From NCBI GenBank assembly GCA_003254905.1, contig QANU01047209.1, forward strand, positions 1,749 through 65,748: DNA of 64,000 nt. Reading direction: 5' to 3'. Below are positions 36,031 through 47,569 of the stretch, in pieces; positions within the stretch are counted from its first letter, which is position 1; every line of letters begins with the position of its first letter. The notes under the pieces were generated by a model. That model saw nothing but the letters and a program-made list of their open reading frames with translations. It made no database searches and was not told where the DNA came from. Position numbers and translations under genes: made by a program. Origin of the DNA: Nissolia schottii. Its lineage: Eukaryota > Streptophyta > Magnoliopsida > Fabales > Fabaceae.

Positions 36031-37545
36031 TGATAGGTGGATTTTGTACCCTATTTTATTATTCTATAATTGAACATTGCATACTAAAAATGTGTGATTT
36101 TAATGCTTAATTAATATGTTTTGCACATTATCCTCTTTTGTGGGAAATTTAGAAAAATGCAATTTAAAGCACTATTTTTTATCTTAGAATTTAATGTGTA
36201 GATTTCTTTTGTTCTTTTTTAGTTTTCTATTTTTATTGCAGAAAATAAATTGTAAAGAGGATCATTGAAGATTTGAAGGAGAGTTGATAAGATATAAATT
36301 TTAAAGAAGAGATTTGAAGAGAAGATCTAGACCAATAAATGCAAGATTAAATTCAAATTCAAAAAGAATTGGTCAAAGATTTGTTGAGAATTTTTTAATG
36401 CTGAATTTGCCGCGGATTTTGTGCCAGGATGCAGATTGAATTTCGATTTGACCTCAGCTACAAAGTTGTAGGTCTATCTCTTAGCTTCAATTGGAGATTT
36501 GAATCATCTCAATCCGATATCTATAGCCGAAGTTATCGCGATTTTACTAACTGTTGTGCTGAAAGTGCGGGATTTACTCCCACTTTAGGCCAATCCTCTA
36601 CAAATAGACATCATCTCTCAATAACTTGGAGAGAACTTCATACTCAGCCTCCACTTTTATTTTCTGCGCTTTTCCTTTTATTTTATTGCACTTTAGGTTG
36701 ATGTTAGTAGTGCTTAATGCTTAGTTATTCAAGGATTGTTGGAGCGCTCGCATTGACAACGCAATCTCTCAATTATTTGCGAATTCCTTTCGTTATTGTT
36801 TTCAGGTTTTGTTATTTCAATTTTCCATTATTTTCTACTCTCTTATTATTTTTATTTATTATGAATTTTTATCCTCCACCCATGGAAGAGTGGTTTCTTA
36901 ATATCTTGCATGCGGTAACTCTAGATTAGGATTAATTCGAGGTCTTGTGCTTAATGTTTATTCATGATTTGTTCCACCTGTGATTAATAATATAGCGATT
37001 GCATGTTATTGATTAAGGTTAATTCTAGGTTGATATATCTTGACGATTGTAGGATTTATTGATTTAGGATTTAGGAACTTTTTGGGGAACTAATTAGATT
37101 TAATTAGGTTGTGCAATTGGGACATAATTGATATGGGTTTTAAATGCTGAGATCTTAATTTTAATTCTTGTATTAATATATGCTTAGGGGATTGACGATC
37201 GTAGTTTCTTAAGTGAATTGTGTATTAGTTAGAGATTTCAACTAATAAACAACATCCCCTCTTATGGATAATTAATTAGGAACCAATGATAATTAATCCT
37301 TGATCTGGAAACGTCGTATGCAGGATATTACCTTTTATCATTGTTTATTTATTTGTTTTAAGTTTCTTTTATTTTAACGCAATCAATTCAAACCCCCCAA
37401 TTTATTTAAACTTTTAATTGGTTCTAATTGCTTCCTTGAGAGACAACCTAAGCTAGCCCCCTTTACTACATTTTTGGGGTTAATTTAGTTTTATAAATTA
37501 TTATTTGATTGCGCACTGAAATTAACGACGTTTTGGTGTGTGTCA
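36031..37545 (+). mobile_element. LTR, family B, 5' LTR of a gypsy-type element
   Basis: From TGATAGGTGG to GGTGTGTGTCA, matching the solo LTR at 14443-15883. It is followed by a primer binding site, so it is a 5' LTR. No 3' LTR is found; the internal region breaks off near 38750 at a Mutator-like fragment. Confidence 0.85.
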
Positions 37546-37549
37546 AATT

Positions 37550-37567
37550 TGGCGCCGTTGCCGGGGA
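37550..37567 (+). other. Primer binding site (tRNA-Asp type)
   Basis: TGGCGCCGTTGCCGGGGA is complementary to the 3' end of plant tRNA-Asp. This primer is typical of Athila/Tat-like gypsy elements. Confidence 0.9.
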
Positions 37568-37967
37568 AGCAATTTAGCCAATTCCTATTTTCTTTTTCTT
37601 TTTATCATTTAATTTTTGTTAATTCTTTATTTTTTTGCTTTTGTTCTTTTCTTTTTTTTCAAAATTTTTTCCCATTTTCGTTTTTTTTTCCTTATCAAAA
37701 AAAATTCTTTTTTTTTCCTTTTTTTCCATTTTTGTTTTTTTTCTATCCAAAAAAAAATCTTTTTTTTTCCTTTTTTTTTCTTTCCTATCCAAAAATAAAA
37801 AATAATATATATATATATATATCAATTTTTGTTTTCGTTTAATTTTGTCCCTCAAATGTGCTATCATGTACTCTAACAATTTTTCTAGTTCGCAGTGGTC
37901 TAGTGTTTCTTGTTTTTCAGGTAATTGAGCGGATTTTGATAGTTTTCAACAGAGGTATCACCGAAGG

Positions 37968-38579
37968 ATGGGGGAATTAGAGAGGTTGCCTAGGGACGCA
38001 ATTCGGAGGGTATTGATGACCTTGTCATACAATGTCGCCGAGTTGTCTGAACAACAATGGGAAGACCACTTGAGCTGTTGTGAGGTGATGACACCATTCT
38101 ACCCCTACCAACCTTACCCCGAGCCTTACTCTCTTCCCCCCTATCCTACCGAAACACATCAATCGTTACCACACGAACCTCAACCATACCCACATGACCC
38201 ATACCCGCCATATCCTTATTCACCAGAGCCCACCCATTGCCAACAACAAACTCAAAACCCTTCCCAAGAGNCATACCAACCTCCTCATTGCCAACAACAA
38301 ACTCAAAACCCTTCCCGAGAGGTGCTGGCGATGTTGTTAGAGGAGCTAATGCAGGAGGTGAAGGAGGTGTGTGCTGATTTACAAGAGTTGAGAGAAACCA
38401 TGGCTACATCTAATGGGGATAATGAGAACAGCTGCCCGGATAATGAGGTCATGTGTGAAACCCCACCATCTGATATCATTGATGATAATGGGTCTTCAGA
38501 GGTTTTGGTAGAAGATTCACCCCAACCCGTCATTCTTGATGATGAGTCTGATACAGAGGTGGTGTTTGAGGAGTCATAA
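37968..38579 (+). CDS. Retroelement leader ORF, Pro/Tyr-rich
   Basis: A 203-codon frame about 400 bp after the primer site. Residues 1-42 are a helical-looking segment (LERLPRDAIRRVL, QQWEDHL). Residues 45-90 are rich in Pro, Tyr and His, a coiled-coil-like stretch follows (LLEELMQEVKEVCADLQELRE), and the tail is acidic. I recognise no domain. An N at 38271 sits between two near-identical 35-base blocks encoding CQQQTQNPS, so the true length is uncertain. It could be a degenerate gag N-terminus or an element-specific protein. Confidence 0.45.
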   Translation: MGELERLPRDAIRRVLMTLSYNVAELSEQQWEDHLSCCEVMTPFYPYQPYPEPYSLPPYPTETHQSLPHEPQPYPHDPYPPYPYSPEPTHCQQQTQNPSQEXYQPPHCQQQTQNPSREVLAMLLEELMQEVKEVCADLQELRETMATSNGDNENSCPDNEVMCETPPSDIIDDNGSSEVLVEDSPQPVILDDESDTEVVFEES

Positions 38580-38757
38580 TCGGAGGAAGAAGCACATATC
38601 ACTTGTGTTATTCTTGGTGTGGTAGAGGTGCCGGTTGAGCCTGGCGTTCTATCTAAATTGCCCCCGTTCATTCCATTACTCCCATCATCCCCTCTCCTAG
38701 CCTATCAGTTACCACCACTCGAGCTGCACCTTAAGACACATGCCCCTTTCCTTCGAC

Positions 38758-40650
38758 CAACAGCTAATCCAACTCTTCTCTTATGGCGTGGCCTCTGATC
38801 ACCCTGTTCTTCGGCATCCGTGGGAGGTGACACGTTATTCATAGGAGCCAGAGCTAACTGAAGTTGTTCAACCCTGATCCGGTCGTGCTCTTGGATGGCA
38901 GATAGGATAGCCTCAGCGGACGATCGAATCTTCTCCATCGTAAATGCAACAGAATGAGGCTCAACGGACAATGTCAATAGCTGCTCAACAATGTCACCCT
39001 AACAATGTTCAAACAAAAATAATCATAATCAATAATAAAAAACAAATGTTATGAGAGATTAATCAATGTAAAACTTACCACAACTCCTATAGATGCCGAT
39101 TCTCGACTGATCCAAAGTTGAGTAATCTTCTTATACCATTGCATATATTGCGACAGTGCGGTGAGGGGATGATGCAAGGGCTCTTGAGTAGCAATTCGGG
39201 CAGCCCGATCATCCCAGTATGCAATATACTCTCTGTGCACATCTGGCAAATACGGGTCGGTCCGTCCAACCAATGTGATGTTATGCAGATGATCGGACTG
39301 ATGCAGTCTGGTTGGTATGGGTTGATCCATACCAAACTGCCGCATCACCCGATCAGGCTGGTGCCACTCCACAATGCAAAAACAAATCAACGGGACTACA
39401 ACCCGCCAGTTTGCTTAGCCCGCCGTGCAGAAGTTTGGGAGGTTTGCCACTATATCCACAGCATAGGGCTGCCACACAATCTAGGAAAAGTGAACAGAGT
39501 TAGCAAGGTGATTATAATTGAATGTGCAACAATACAAATGACCAGAAATTTATGTAATTACCTCGGTTTTCTTAAAGTTATCGAAGAAGTGACAATAGCA
39601 ATGGAGAACGTGTAGTGGTGACTCCGACAGAACTTTACGAGCGTGCCACCTAATTCAAATTGTAAATACAAATACTTATTAGTTAATCATGAAATGCAGA
39701 AAGTTGGTTATGAGAATAATAAATCGCTAAATGAACAGACAAATAACACTTACTTAAATCCCAACGGACGAAGATATGCTTGATCATCGATATAACTCTG
39801 CCAGTTTGCCACGTCGGCATGATCTGCTAGTGCAGGGGAAAGGCGAGGAAATCTATGTTATGCCCAATATTGGAGGACAGTACAAGGGCCTCCAATGTCG
39901 TGTGCATCGTAGTCTGTCGCCTTGCACAGCTCCCTATACATAAAGGATAGTGCCGCTGATCCCTAACTGTATGTTCCTGTGAGCTCCAGGTCCGCTAGCT
40001 GTGGAAGGTACATAGAATGTACCCGTAGCCCAGAATGGTCTGGAAACAACATGCCTCCAATGACATGAAGCGTGCATACTACTGGACCAAGATAGGGTCT
40101 GCATCGTCCTCAAGAACATAGGTAAGCAGCTCAGACAGCCATGATAAGCGATTGCGCGATGCATGGTACCCACTCCCCAGTGGTGGGCGCGCACCCAGCA
40201 GCTCCTCGCAATGATCCACCAAGTTTGGATCATGCGTCCTGCTGGTGACAGCATGTCCCTCAACAGGGAGACCGAAAATAATGTCGACGTCCTTCAACGT
40301 CGGTGTGCACTCCCCAACAGGCAAGTAGAATGTGTGAGTCTCGGGACGCCACCTCTCCACCAACGCGATGATCAATGCATGGTCGACGGCGCAATAACCC
40401 ATGTGAATTGTGAACCACCCCGATAAACCCCGCCTGGTCTAGATATGGAATGATGCACTCTGGGGGGGTCTCTATGTTTCTCCTCGTGCCTAGCCACATG
40501 CACTCTCCTAACTAGTAAGCCCCTATCACGATCCCCGCTCCAAATATGTTGGGACACGTGACATGGCTGTAGCTCAAGAACAGATACGTCCTCTGGACCT
40601 GGTGTGATGTGATGACCCATCCTATATGCTGTAATATACCACAAATACAC
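38758..40650 (-). pseudogene. PMD (plant mobile domain) protein, decayed
   Basis: Minus-strand pieces in several frames carry conserved PMD features. N-terminal text ends around 40430. The core then reads DHALIIALVERWRPETHTFYLPVGECTPTLKDVDIIFGLPVEGHAV (about 40390-40250). Later WHQPDRVMRQFGM and HREYIAYWDDR follow (about 39360-39190), and the C-terminal EHDRIRVEQL segment is at 38.9 kb. PMD proteins occur in plant transposons and in the MAIN-type host genes. Introns plausibly explain some frame changes, but the frame breaks within the domain look like decay. The last exon-like part matches the fragment at 33039-33608. Confidence 0.75.
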
Positions 40651-40714
40651 AAATATATTAATGAATAATCACTATCAAGTAACATGACTAGCCTAGATCA
40701 AGTCTGTTAGGGTT

Positions 40715-41285
40715 TATGGTTAGAATGTATTAGGGTTTAGGGTTAAGGGTTTCGAAATTAGGTTTAAGGTGTCAAGGTTTAGGGTTTAGGATATACTAGG
40801 GTTTAGGGTTTATGATTATGGTCTTCAGTTTAGGCACTACGGTTTAGGATGTACTAAGGTTTAGGGTTTACGGTTAGGGTTTTAGGTGCTGGATTTAGGG
40901 TTTGGTGTGTTGGATTTTGGGTTATGGTTTTGGGTAAGGGTTAGGGTTTTGGGCTAAGGTTTAAGGTTTACGGTTTGTGGCTTAGGGTTTAGGTTCTGGG
41001 TTTTGTGGTTTTGGGTTAGGGTTTAGGGTTTTGGGTTAGGGCTTATGGTTTAGGGTTTTGTGTTAGGGTTTAGGGTTTTAAGGTTAGGGGTTTGGGTTTA
41101 GGATTAGGGTTTTAGGGTTTAGGGTTTTTCATTTTGGGTTAGGGTTTTTGGGTTTAGGGTTTAGGGTTTTTTGTTTTGGGTTAGGGTTTAGGGTTTATAA
41201 TTTTGGCTTAGGGTTTAGGTTTTGGGTTTTGGGTTTTGTGTTTACAGATTACAGTGTTGGGTTTTGGGTTAGGGTTTTGGGTTTA
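40715..41285. repeat. Degenerate telomere-like repeats (TTTAGGG type)
   Basis: About 570 bp of imperfect GGTTTAGGGTTT, TTAGGG and TTTTGGG units, G-rich on the plus strand. It lies between the PMD pseudogene and the element's right arm, so it appears to be an internal part of the transposon. Confidence 0.9.
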
Positions 41286-41874
41286 GGTTGTATTAGAGTT
41301 GTCGCTAATACAGATAATATACAATACAGAAACAGCTCTATGCAATAATTAACTATAAATTTCTCAACAAACTAATCAAGTAAACATTTACATACTCAAT
41401 TTCAAAAAATTATTATATGAACTAATAGAACTAATAATGTTTCGTAAATTAAAACTTACAACACTAACGCAACAGCAAGAATGCAGGAGTTCTGGAGTTC
41501 TAGAAAGATTAAAATTTAGAGAGATAAGTGAAAATTGAGAAAATGAGAGGAGTGGTGTGGAATGGGGAAGGAAGGGTTAATAAATAGGCAACGGTGGCTT
41601 GAATTCGCCAACAAGGGAGGCGAATTCATGTTGAATTCGCCAATCTTGTTGGCGATTTTAGTGAAAGTTAGCTTTTTGGTTGCACTGAATTCATCATTGC
41701 TCTAGGCGAATCCAGGGGGAATTCGCCTCCCTGGTTGGCGAATCCTGCGTGGCATGCCACGCGTGGCGCGGATGCCACGTCAGCCCAAACCGTAGTAGTT
41801 TGGGAAATAGTTTAAAAACGAGGGTAATTTGATAAATAGTTTAAACAGTAAGGATAAAAGAGTAAAAAAAACTC

Positions 41875-43944
41875 TAAATATGGTGCATGATACACCTTGC
41901 AGTAAAAGAAGGGGTACATGGTAGTCACAATTCGTCAAAATCATTTGTTTGCTTTTAGGGGTACATGGTAGTCACAATTTGGTCTTTGGCTACCGGTTTG
42001 AGAGGTTTGCATCCGAATTTCGTTCTTGCAACCTAGCCAGGACCACCACCATCTTTTGCACCCATCGCCTGCTGACCACCACTTGTAACCTCCTCCTCCT
42101 CCTCCTCCTCCTTTAACCTCCACGTCCATCCTTTGATTCTCTAAGATGTACGACTCCAAGGCCTCTCTCAAGACTCATCGCGTCGTCGTCGCCGCTCGAG
42201 ATTCGTCACGTTGCCGTCGTTGTTCCAAATCTGTGGTGCTATCGTTGTTGTCATGTTGCTGCTGTTCGAGATCCATAGCGTTCGTCACTGTCATTTCAGA
42301 TCCACGACATTGCTTTCGCCCATCCCTAGGTTTACACCAACATTGTCACCGGCTCCACCTTCCTCTCCTCCCTTGTGAATTTCAACCCCCAAGCGCTCAG
42401 CTCCTATTGCAGAGGTGTAGGACAGGAAAATCGAGCAACCATAGTGTTCTGTTGTGTCTTTATTTTTTGATTTGTTGTGCCTTGCTAGACATTGGATCTA
42501 TTCTGGTTTATTTGAGGATTTACCTGCTGTTCTGCCTGTTCTAGTTTTGGGAGGTTTCATCTACTCCAAGCAGAGTTATTGCTATTAACTAACAAATCAC
42601 ATACGATTCTGATTTATTGCCTAAAGTATTTTGTCTTTTAATAAGGTTAGTAAGGATTTGTCATGGTCAATCAACTTATACGGCTTCTTAGCCATTAGGA
42701 AGATTTTCATTTAAGAGAAATAGAAGACGAAGTGGTAGTGTCAGGTTGTCTTGTGTTAGAAATAGAAGCCATTCAGGAGAGAATGGGAATGAGAAAGAAG
42801 AAAATCACATTGTGTTAATGCGATGGCAGGTTGTCTTGTGTTGACTGTGTAGAAAGGAGGTGGGAACGGAGGAGGGGGTAGAAGGATGCAAGGGGAAGCA
42901 AAACAAAATCTCAGATGTGTAATGAGAAAGATGCGTAAGAGAGATTAATTTTGAAAAAACATATTATTAAATATTAAAATGATTGATACCGGCTAACCTA
43001 AAATAGACGGTGCTTAATGTCTATAGTCCACCATACACTATAAAGTGCATCAAATATCAAATTACGGTGCATCAAAGCCTTCATACTAAAACATAGACAA
43101 TATCATGAAAATAAGATACTATACTAGAAAATAATGCAAATGTCGAAGATAATTATATACACAAAGTTGAGTTAAATTAACTTATCCTCGTCTCTATTTG
43201 TATCTATACTGAACATTTTCTATTCTACATATGCATTTTTACCCAAAACTGAAAAAGGAAGAAAACCATGTGGTCGACAAAACTATCTTGTTCGAAGCAA
43301 GCTTAGGAGTCAAGACAAGCTTAGGAGTCAAGACAATCAAAGGTTAAATGAGTAATTGACCTTGCAAGGAGTAGAAGTAGCTCCTCCTCCCAAACACGAT
43401 CACAGTCCAAATCCAATCACTGGAAAATCTTAAAGAACACTGGATCAAATTCTCCACGAAAAGGGACTCATTAGAAAGATGATTACTCACTAGCCGTCGG
43501 TCTCGTGTGGCATGTTGCAACACTGCGCTTGACAAAAATAACTACAATGCACAATCCATCTCCAGCAGAACGCGTGCTAAGAAGTTTATAGCATAGCGCT
43601 ACGCTCATGTTCGCAAACAGGAATTTAAGACACCATATGGCATCCTCTTTGCCTGTGTGAGTAGCAAGCAATATAAGTACAATTGTAGTTCAAGCAAATC
43701 ATAGGACATAACACTGAGAACTAATAGCTAAGTGACATTTTTCTTGATCATGTGCTAAGGGGTCGTATGTTCGAATCCTTTTGAAGACATGTGTCTGATC
43801 AACTCTACTATCAATAGTAAAATAAATAAATAAATAAATCATAGGACTTAATGTGAAAATAGCACCATTTCACCATCCACTGCTGCAAAAGGCATCATAT
43901 TTTTCGCTTGGGAAGGTTGTATGTTCTGTATTTTGATATTGGTT
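41875..43944. other. Intergenic DNA between the Mutator-like fragment and the PPR gene
   Basis: No gene recognised. 42000-42560 is GC-richer with CTC-trinucleotide repeats (near 42090) and a 132-codon plus frame of low-complexity Ser/Cys/Arg; it could be a decayed 5' exon. A 22-bp motif (CAAGCTTAGGAGTCAAGA) is duplicated near 43300. Confidence 0.4.
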
Positions 43945-45972
43945 TTATGTTTTGCAGAAAATTTCTTGGAGAGATTTGCTTCGGCCATTGAAGCCACACT
44001 CATAGTCTTCCAATTTTGACAACAAAAATATTTCATCCAATACTTTATAGATCTGTTTAGATTGAGGGTGTGATTCATCAGCCACCAAAAATTCTTTGAA
44101 TTCACCCTCTATCTCAATCAAGCTATGACCAGGAATCTTCTTCACACCCTTGTCTCTCATCAAACTTCGAACCTTCTTTACATCACCCCATTTTCTCTCA
44201 TTAGCACAAATATTTGCCAGCAGCACATATATCCCACTGTCTTCTGGATCCAACCTCAGAAGATTACAAGCCGACAATTTAGCCAGCTCGACGTTGCCAT
44301 GCATTCTACAAGCATTTAGAAGGGCACCCCATGCTGCCTCACACGGTTGCATTGGCATGTTTGTTATTAACTTGTAAGCTTCTTCAACAAGCCCCGTTCG
44401 ACCTAATAGATCAATCATGCATGCATAATGCTCCCTTTTGGGTTTTACCCCATAGTTTCTCTCCATGGTGTCAAAATACTCTTGACCTTCAAAAATTAAC
44501 CCTCCATGACTGCAAGCTGTTAACAAACTCACAAATGTGATGTCGTCAGGCTTAATTCCAATACATATCATCTGATCAAATAGGTTAACAGATTGCTTTG
44601 CTCGGCCATTAGCAGCATACCCTGCAATCATGGAATTCCAAGAAATCAGGCTTCGCTCTGGCATTGCACTAAAGACTTCTGCTGCTGCATCAATGCTTCC
44701 ACACTTAGCATACATATCTACAGTGGCATTTCCCAGCGTCACACTAAGGTGCATCCTTTTTTCATTGACAAAATACTGATGAATCCAATTTCCCAAGTTC
44801 AAGCAACTCAGTTGGCCACAAGCAGAGAGCACGCTGACTAAGGTATGCTCAACAGGAACCACACCAGCTCCAATCATTTCGTGGAACAATTTTAATGATT
44901 CCTTGGGTCTGTTGTTCTGAGAATATCCCGCGATCATCACGTTCCAGGATACCACATTTTTCTGAGTGTGATCAAAAAACCACCTGGCAGATTCCAAGTC
45001 GCCACATTTAGCATACCCATTAATCATGCTAGTCCACGAGAAAACATCCCTAGTCTCCATCTTATCAAAAAGCTTCCTAGCATCCATCAAACTACCGCAT
45101 TTCACATACATATCCAACAATGCGTTGTTCAAACTCAAATTACATCTCACGCTCTTGTTCTCCATGTTTTCATGAATACTTTTCCCCATACCAAGATCAC
45201 CCTTTTGAGAGCATGCCGAAAGCACCGCAATCAAGGTCACCTCATTTGGCTCAGCATCACTCTCCAACATCAAACCAAACAACTCCACAGCCTCGTCAGA
45301 ACATTTATTTCCCGCATACCCATCAATCATAGTGGTCCAAGTAACAACATCCCTCTCAGGACTTTCATCAAACACCTCGCGCGCACGTCTCAACAAACCA
45401 CGCTCTGCATAAAAATGGACCAGCCCATTTCGCACCAGCAACTCAGAATCAAAACCCATCTTCCCAATCATGCAATGCACCGATTCCCCCACGAAAACAC
45501 TCCCGAACAACTCGCACGCCTTGAGCGCGAAGACGAAACTCCTGCAGTCCAATTCGGCACGTTCGCGAATCATTCGGCGGAAGAAGGAGAAGGCCGTAGA
45601 GGGATCCTGGGCCTTGCGGTAGCCCCTGATCATGGTGTTCCACATGAAGGTGTTGGGGTACTCGATGGCGCGGTCGAAGAGAGCGCGGGCGTGGCGAATA
45701 TTGCCAGCATCGGAGAGGGCGCAGAAGGCGAGGACCCTGCTGGCGGGGAAGGTGTGGGCAATGAGGCCTGTGCGGGTCATATGGGCCTGGATCTGCCTCA
45801 ACTGGAGCATGTTGGAGCAGGACTCCATGGCCACCAGGGTTGGGTTGGTGATGATGACGTTGGTCGGTGGGTTCCATTTGAAAAGCGATGAGGAAGAGAA
45901 TGTGCTAATGGGTTGTTTCGATTTGGGTTTAGGGGTTGACCGCAGGGAGTGAGGAACAAGCAATTTTTTCAT
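43945..45972 (-). CDS. Pentatricopeptide repeat protein, PLS class with E domain
   Basis: Single-exon frame; the chosen start (45972, MKKLLVPHS) gives 675 residues. The frame stays open 54 codons further up to 46134, but the downstream Met opens a Ser/Lys-rich leader with the look of an organelle transit peptide. PLS-type PPR repeats fill about residues 65-560, with typical WNTMIRGY, WTTMIDGYAG, NALLDMYVKCG, WTSMINGYAKCG and WNSMIAGYAANG motifs. Then come LLGRTGLVEEAYKLI and WGALLNACRMHGNVEL (E motif), SGIYVLLANICA, and a short E+-like end (KIPGHSLIEIEGEF...HPQSKQIY). It stops before any DYW deaminase domain. Such proteins bind organelle RNA, commonly for C-to-U editing with a partner deaminase. 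The RNA target is unknown. No frame damage; the antisense open frames are shadows. Confidence 0.95.
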   Translation of the reverse strand: MKKLLVPHSLRSTPKPKSKQPISTFSSSSLFKWNPPTNVIITNPTLVAMESCSNMLQLRQIQAHMTRTGLIAHTFPASRVLAFCALSDAGNIRHARALFDRAIEYPNTFMWNTMIRGYRKAQDPSTAFSFFRRMIRERAELDCRSFVFALKACELFGSVFVGESVHCMIGKMGFDSELLVRNGLVHFYAERGLLRRAREVFDESPERDVVTWTTMIDGYAGNKCSDEAVELFGLMLESDAEPNEVTLIAVLSACSQKGDLGMGKSIHENMENKSVRCNLSLNNALLDMYVKCGSLMDARKLFDKMETRDVFSWTSMINGYAKCGDLESARWFFDHTQKNVVSWNVMIAGYSQNNRPKESLKLFHEMIGAGVVPVEHTLVSVLSACGQLSCLNLGNWIHQYFVNEKRMHLSVTLGNATVDMYAKCGSIDAAAEVFSAMPERSLISWNSMIAGYAANGRAKQSVNLFDQMICIGIKPDDITFVSLLTACSHGGLIFEGQEYFDTMERNYGVKPKREHYACMIDLLGRTGLVEEAYKLITNMPMQPCEAAWGALLNACRMHGNVELAKLSACNLLRLDPEDSGIYVLLANICANERKWGDVKKVRSLMRDKGVKKIPGHSLIEIEGEFKEFLVADESHPQSKQIYKVLDEIFLLSKLEDYECGFNGRSKSLQEIFCKT

Positions 45973-46134
45973 TTCATGCCAGCGAAAACAATAGTCGATA
46001 AAGGCGGTGTAATTTGGATTTTGAATGGTTAGTAAGAGTGAGAGCGACACATTGTTTATGGATCTCCAAATGAAAAAATAAATAAAAAAAGGGACAAATG
46101 CATAAGAGGGTAGAGCATGGATAGTTATTGACAC

Positions 46135-46867
46135 CGTGATTTATTGTAAACTTAAAAATAAAAATGGAATCATGCGCTAAGAAAATCAGCACAAACACGT
46201 GTAAGAATATAAATAATTTTCAAAAGTGGAATTTTAATTTTATTCTTTACATAAATGTGGAACTGATTTATAACACAGATATTATTTTAAATTTAAAATC
46301 GGTGTAAAAACAAAGTTTAGGACTCATCAAATCCCATATATATATANAAGGAAGACTAGCACTCATCAATTTATAATTCTCCCATTTCGCGTGTTTTACT
46401 CTCTTCATAACAGATCCAACAGATATTACAATTTCAGCAGTCATCCCAGCCTTCAAATTGAAAGAGCATCCACGCTATACGCCACCAGATTAATGTAAAA
46501 AATGCATCATCACTACATCGAAGGCGAAATCATGCGTTCCTATGTTGAATATCTTGGGGGCCAAAAGTATTTTCAAACTCACAATTCGAATTGCACAGAA
46601 ATCTCTTAGATGTCTGGATTTCAACAAAGGAGGGGAAAAGACATGTAGCGATCAGATATTCAGAAAGGACGAACAAAATGGTATCCAATGTTTATCAATT
46701 AATAAAATTTAGCCAAAAGCATCCATTAACTTTCACAAAAGAGCTTTACATCATCCAATAGTCCCATCCCAATTAAATCTAACCACTAACTATATCACGT
46801 CAGCAACCGAAATGACACAACAATTGAACATTTCATCTGATTCCTCTCACTACAAAATAATACGCAA
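46135..46867. other. Spacer between the H2A.X and PPR genes
   Basis: Holds the PPR gene's 5' region and the H2A.X 3' flank. A single N at 46347 follows a short AT run. No other gene recognised. Confidence 0.5.
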
Positions 46868-47396
46868 CTAAAACTCCTGACTGGCAGATCCAATTACGTC
46901 TTTTCCCTTCCCAGCAGCGTTCTTCTTGGGAAGCAAGTTCTGGTGAATGTTCGGCAGAACACCTCCATTTGCAATGGTCACAGATCCCATCAGCTTGCTC
47001 AACTCCTCGTCGTTCCTAACCGCCAGTTGAATGTGCCTCGGTACGATCCTCGTCTTCTTGTTATCCCTCGCAGCGTTCCCAGCAAGCTCCAAAACCTACC
47101 CCAAAATCACCAAAAAAAAATTAAATAAATAACCAAATAACAAAAACAAAATACAAAAATAATGATAGGGGAAAATGAAAGGGAACCTCAGCAGCAAGGT
47201 ATTCGAGAACGGCGGAGAGGTAAACGGGGGACCCGGATCCGACCCGCTGAGCGTAACGGCCGGCTTTGAGATAGCGGGCGACACGGCCAACGGGAAATTG
47301 GAGGCCGGCCTTGGAGGATCTGGAGACGGACTTGGAGGCCTTCGGTTTGCCTCTTCCGCCCTTAGTAGTTGTTGCTGCTGCCTCTGAAGAACTCAT
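46868..47396 (-). CDS. H2AX: Histone H2A.X, two exons
   Basis: Exons at 47396-47187 (70 codons) and 47095-46868, separated by a 91-bp phase-0 intron (GTTCCC...GGGTAG), give 145 residues. The histone fold carries [50 protein letters not shown] and the [17 protein letters not shown] block of canonical H2A. The C-terminus ends SQEF, the plant H2A.X phosphorylation motif (Ser of SQ, target of ATM/ATR kinases at DNA breaks). The intron site after LAAE matches plant H2A.X genes. The protein acts in nucleosomes and marks double-strand breaks. Upstream octamer, CCAAT and TATA elements suggest S-phase-linked expression. The alternative reading into the intron is a shadow. Confidence 0.97.
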
Positions 47397-47514
47397 GATG
47401 GTGGCGCGGGTTTTGGTTGGGTTTCCTTGTGAGGGAGTGGCGTTTGGGAATTTTGGGTTTCGAGGAGAAGGAGATGTATTATACTATTGTGGAGAGCATG
47501 TTGTTTGGCTTTGA

Positions 47515-47525
47515 TTTATATAGAG
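47515..47525 (-). promoter_or_regulatory. TATA box of H2A.X
   Basis: CTCTATATAAA on the minus strand about 120 bp upstream of the ATG. Confidence 0.75.
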
Positions 47526-47540
47526 CGGTGAGGTTAGCTG

Positions 47541-47569
47541 TGATTGGTTGAGAGGGGTTCTCGCGGATC
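47541..47569 (-). promoter_or_regulatory. CCAAT box and histone octamer of H2A.X
   Basis: The plus strand shows TGATTGG (47541-47547, an inverted CCAAT box) and CGCGGATC (47562-47569). On the gene strand the latter reads GATCCGCG, the exact plant histone octamer element, in its reverse form. This pairing is typical of S-phase-activated plant histone promoters. Confidence 0.85.

Larger units (their letters stand above)
38755..41874 (-). mobile_element. Mutator-like element with a PMD-type gene, left end lost
   Basis: The right arm (about 41590-41874) matches the arms of the 31885-33995 element: repeated ATTCGCC...GGCGAAT, GGCATGCCACGC, and a tip ending AAAAAAAACTC. Inside are telomere-like repeats, then a minus-strand PMD-type pseudogene. 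The left arm is missing: at about 38755 the sequence changes abruptly to the family-B retroelement. Confidence 0.75.

Noticed and set aside
40715..41285. Possible chromosome end
   Set aside because: Units are degenerate, flanked on both sides by transposon sequence, so interstitial.
43280..43340. Short direct duplication CAAGCTTAGGAGTCAAGA
   Set aside because: Two adjacent copies only; ordinary local slippage.
44968..45952. 307- and 106-codon plus-strand frames
   Set aside because: Antisense shadows of the PPR gene.
47175..47514. Plus-strand frames over the histone gene
   Set aside because: Antisense to H2A.X exon 1 and its promoter.
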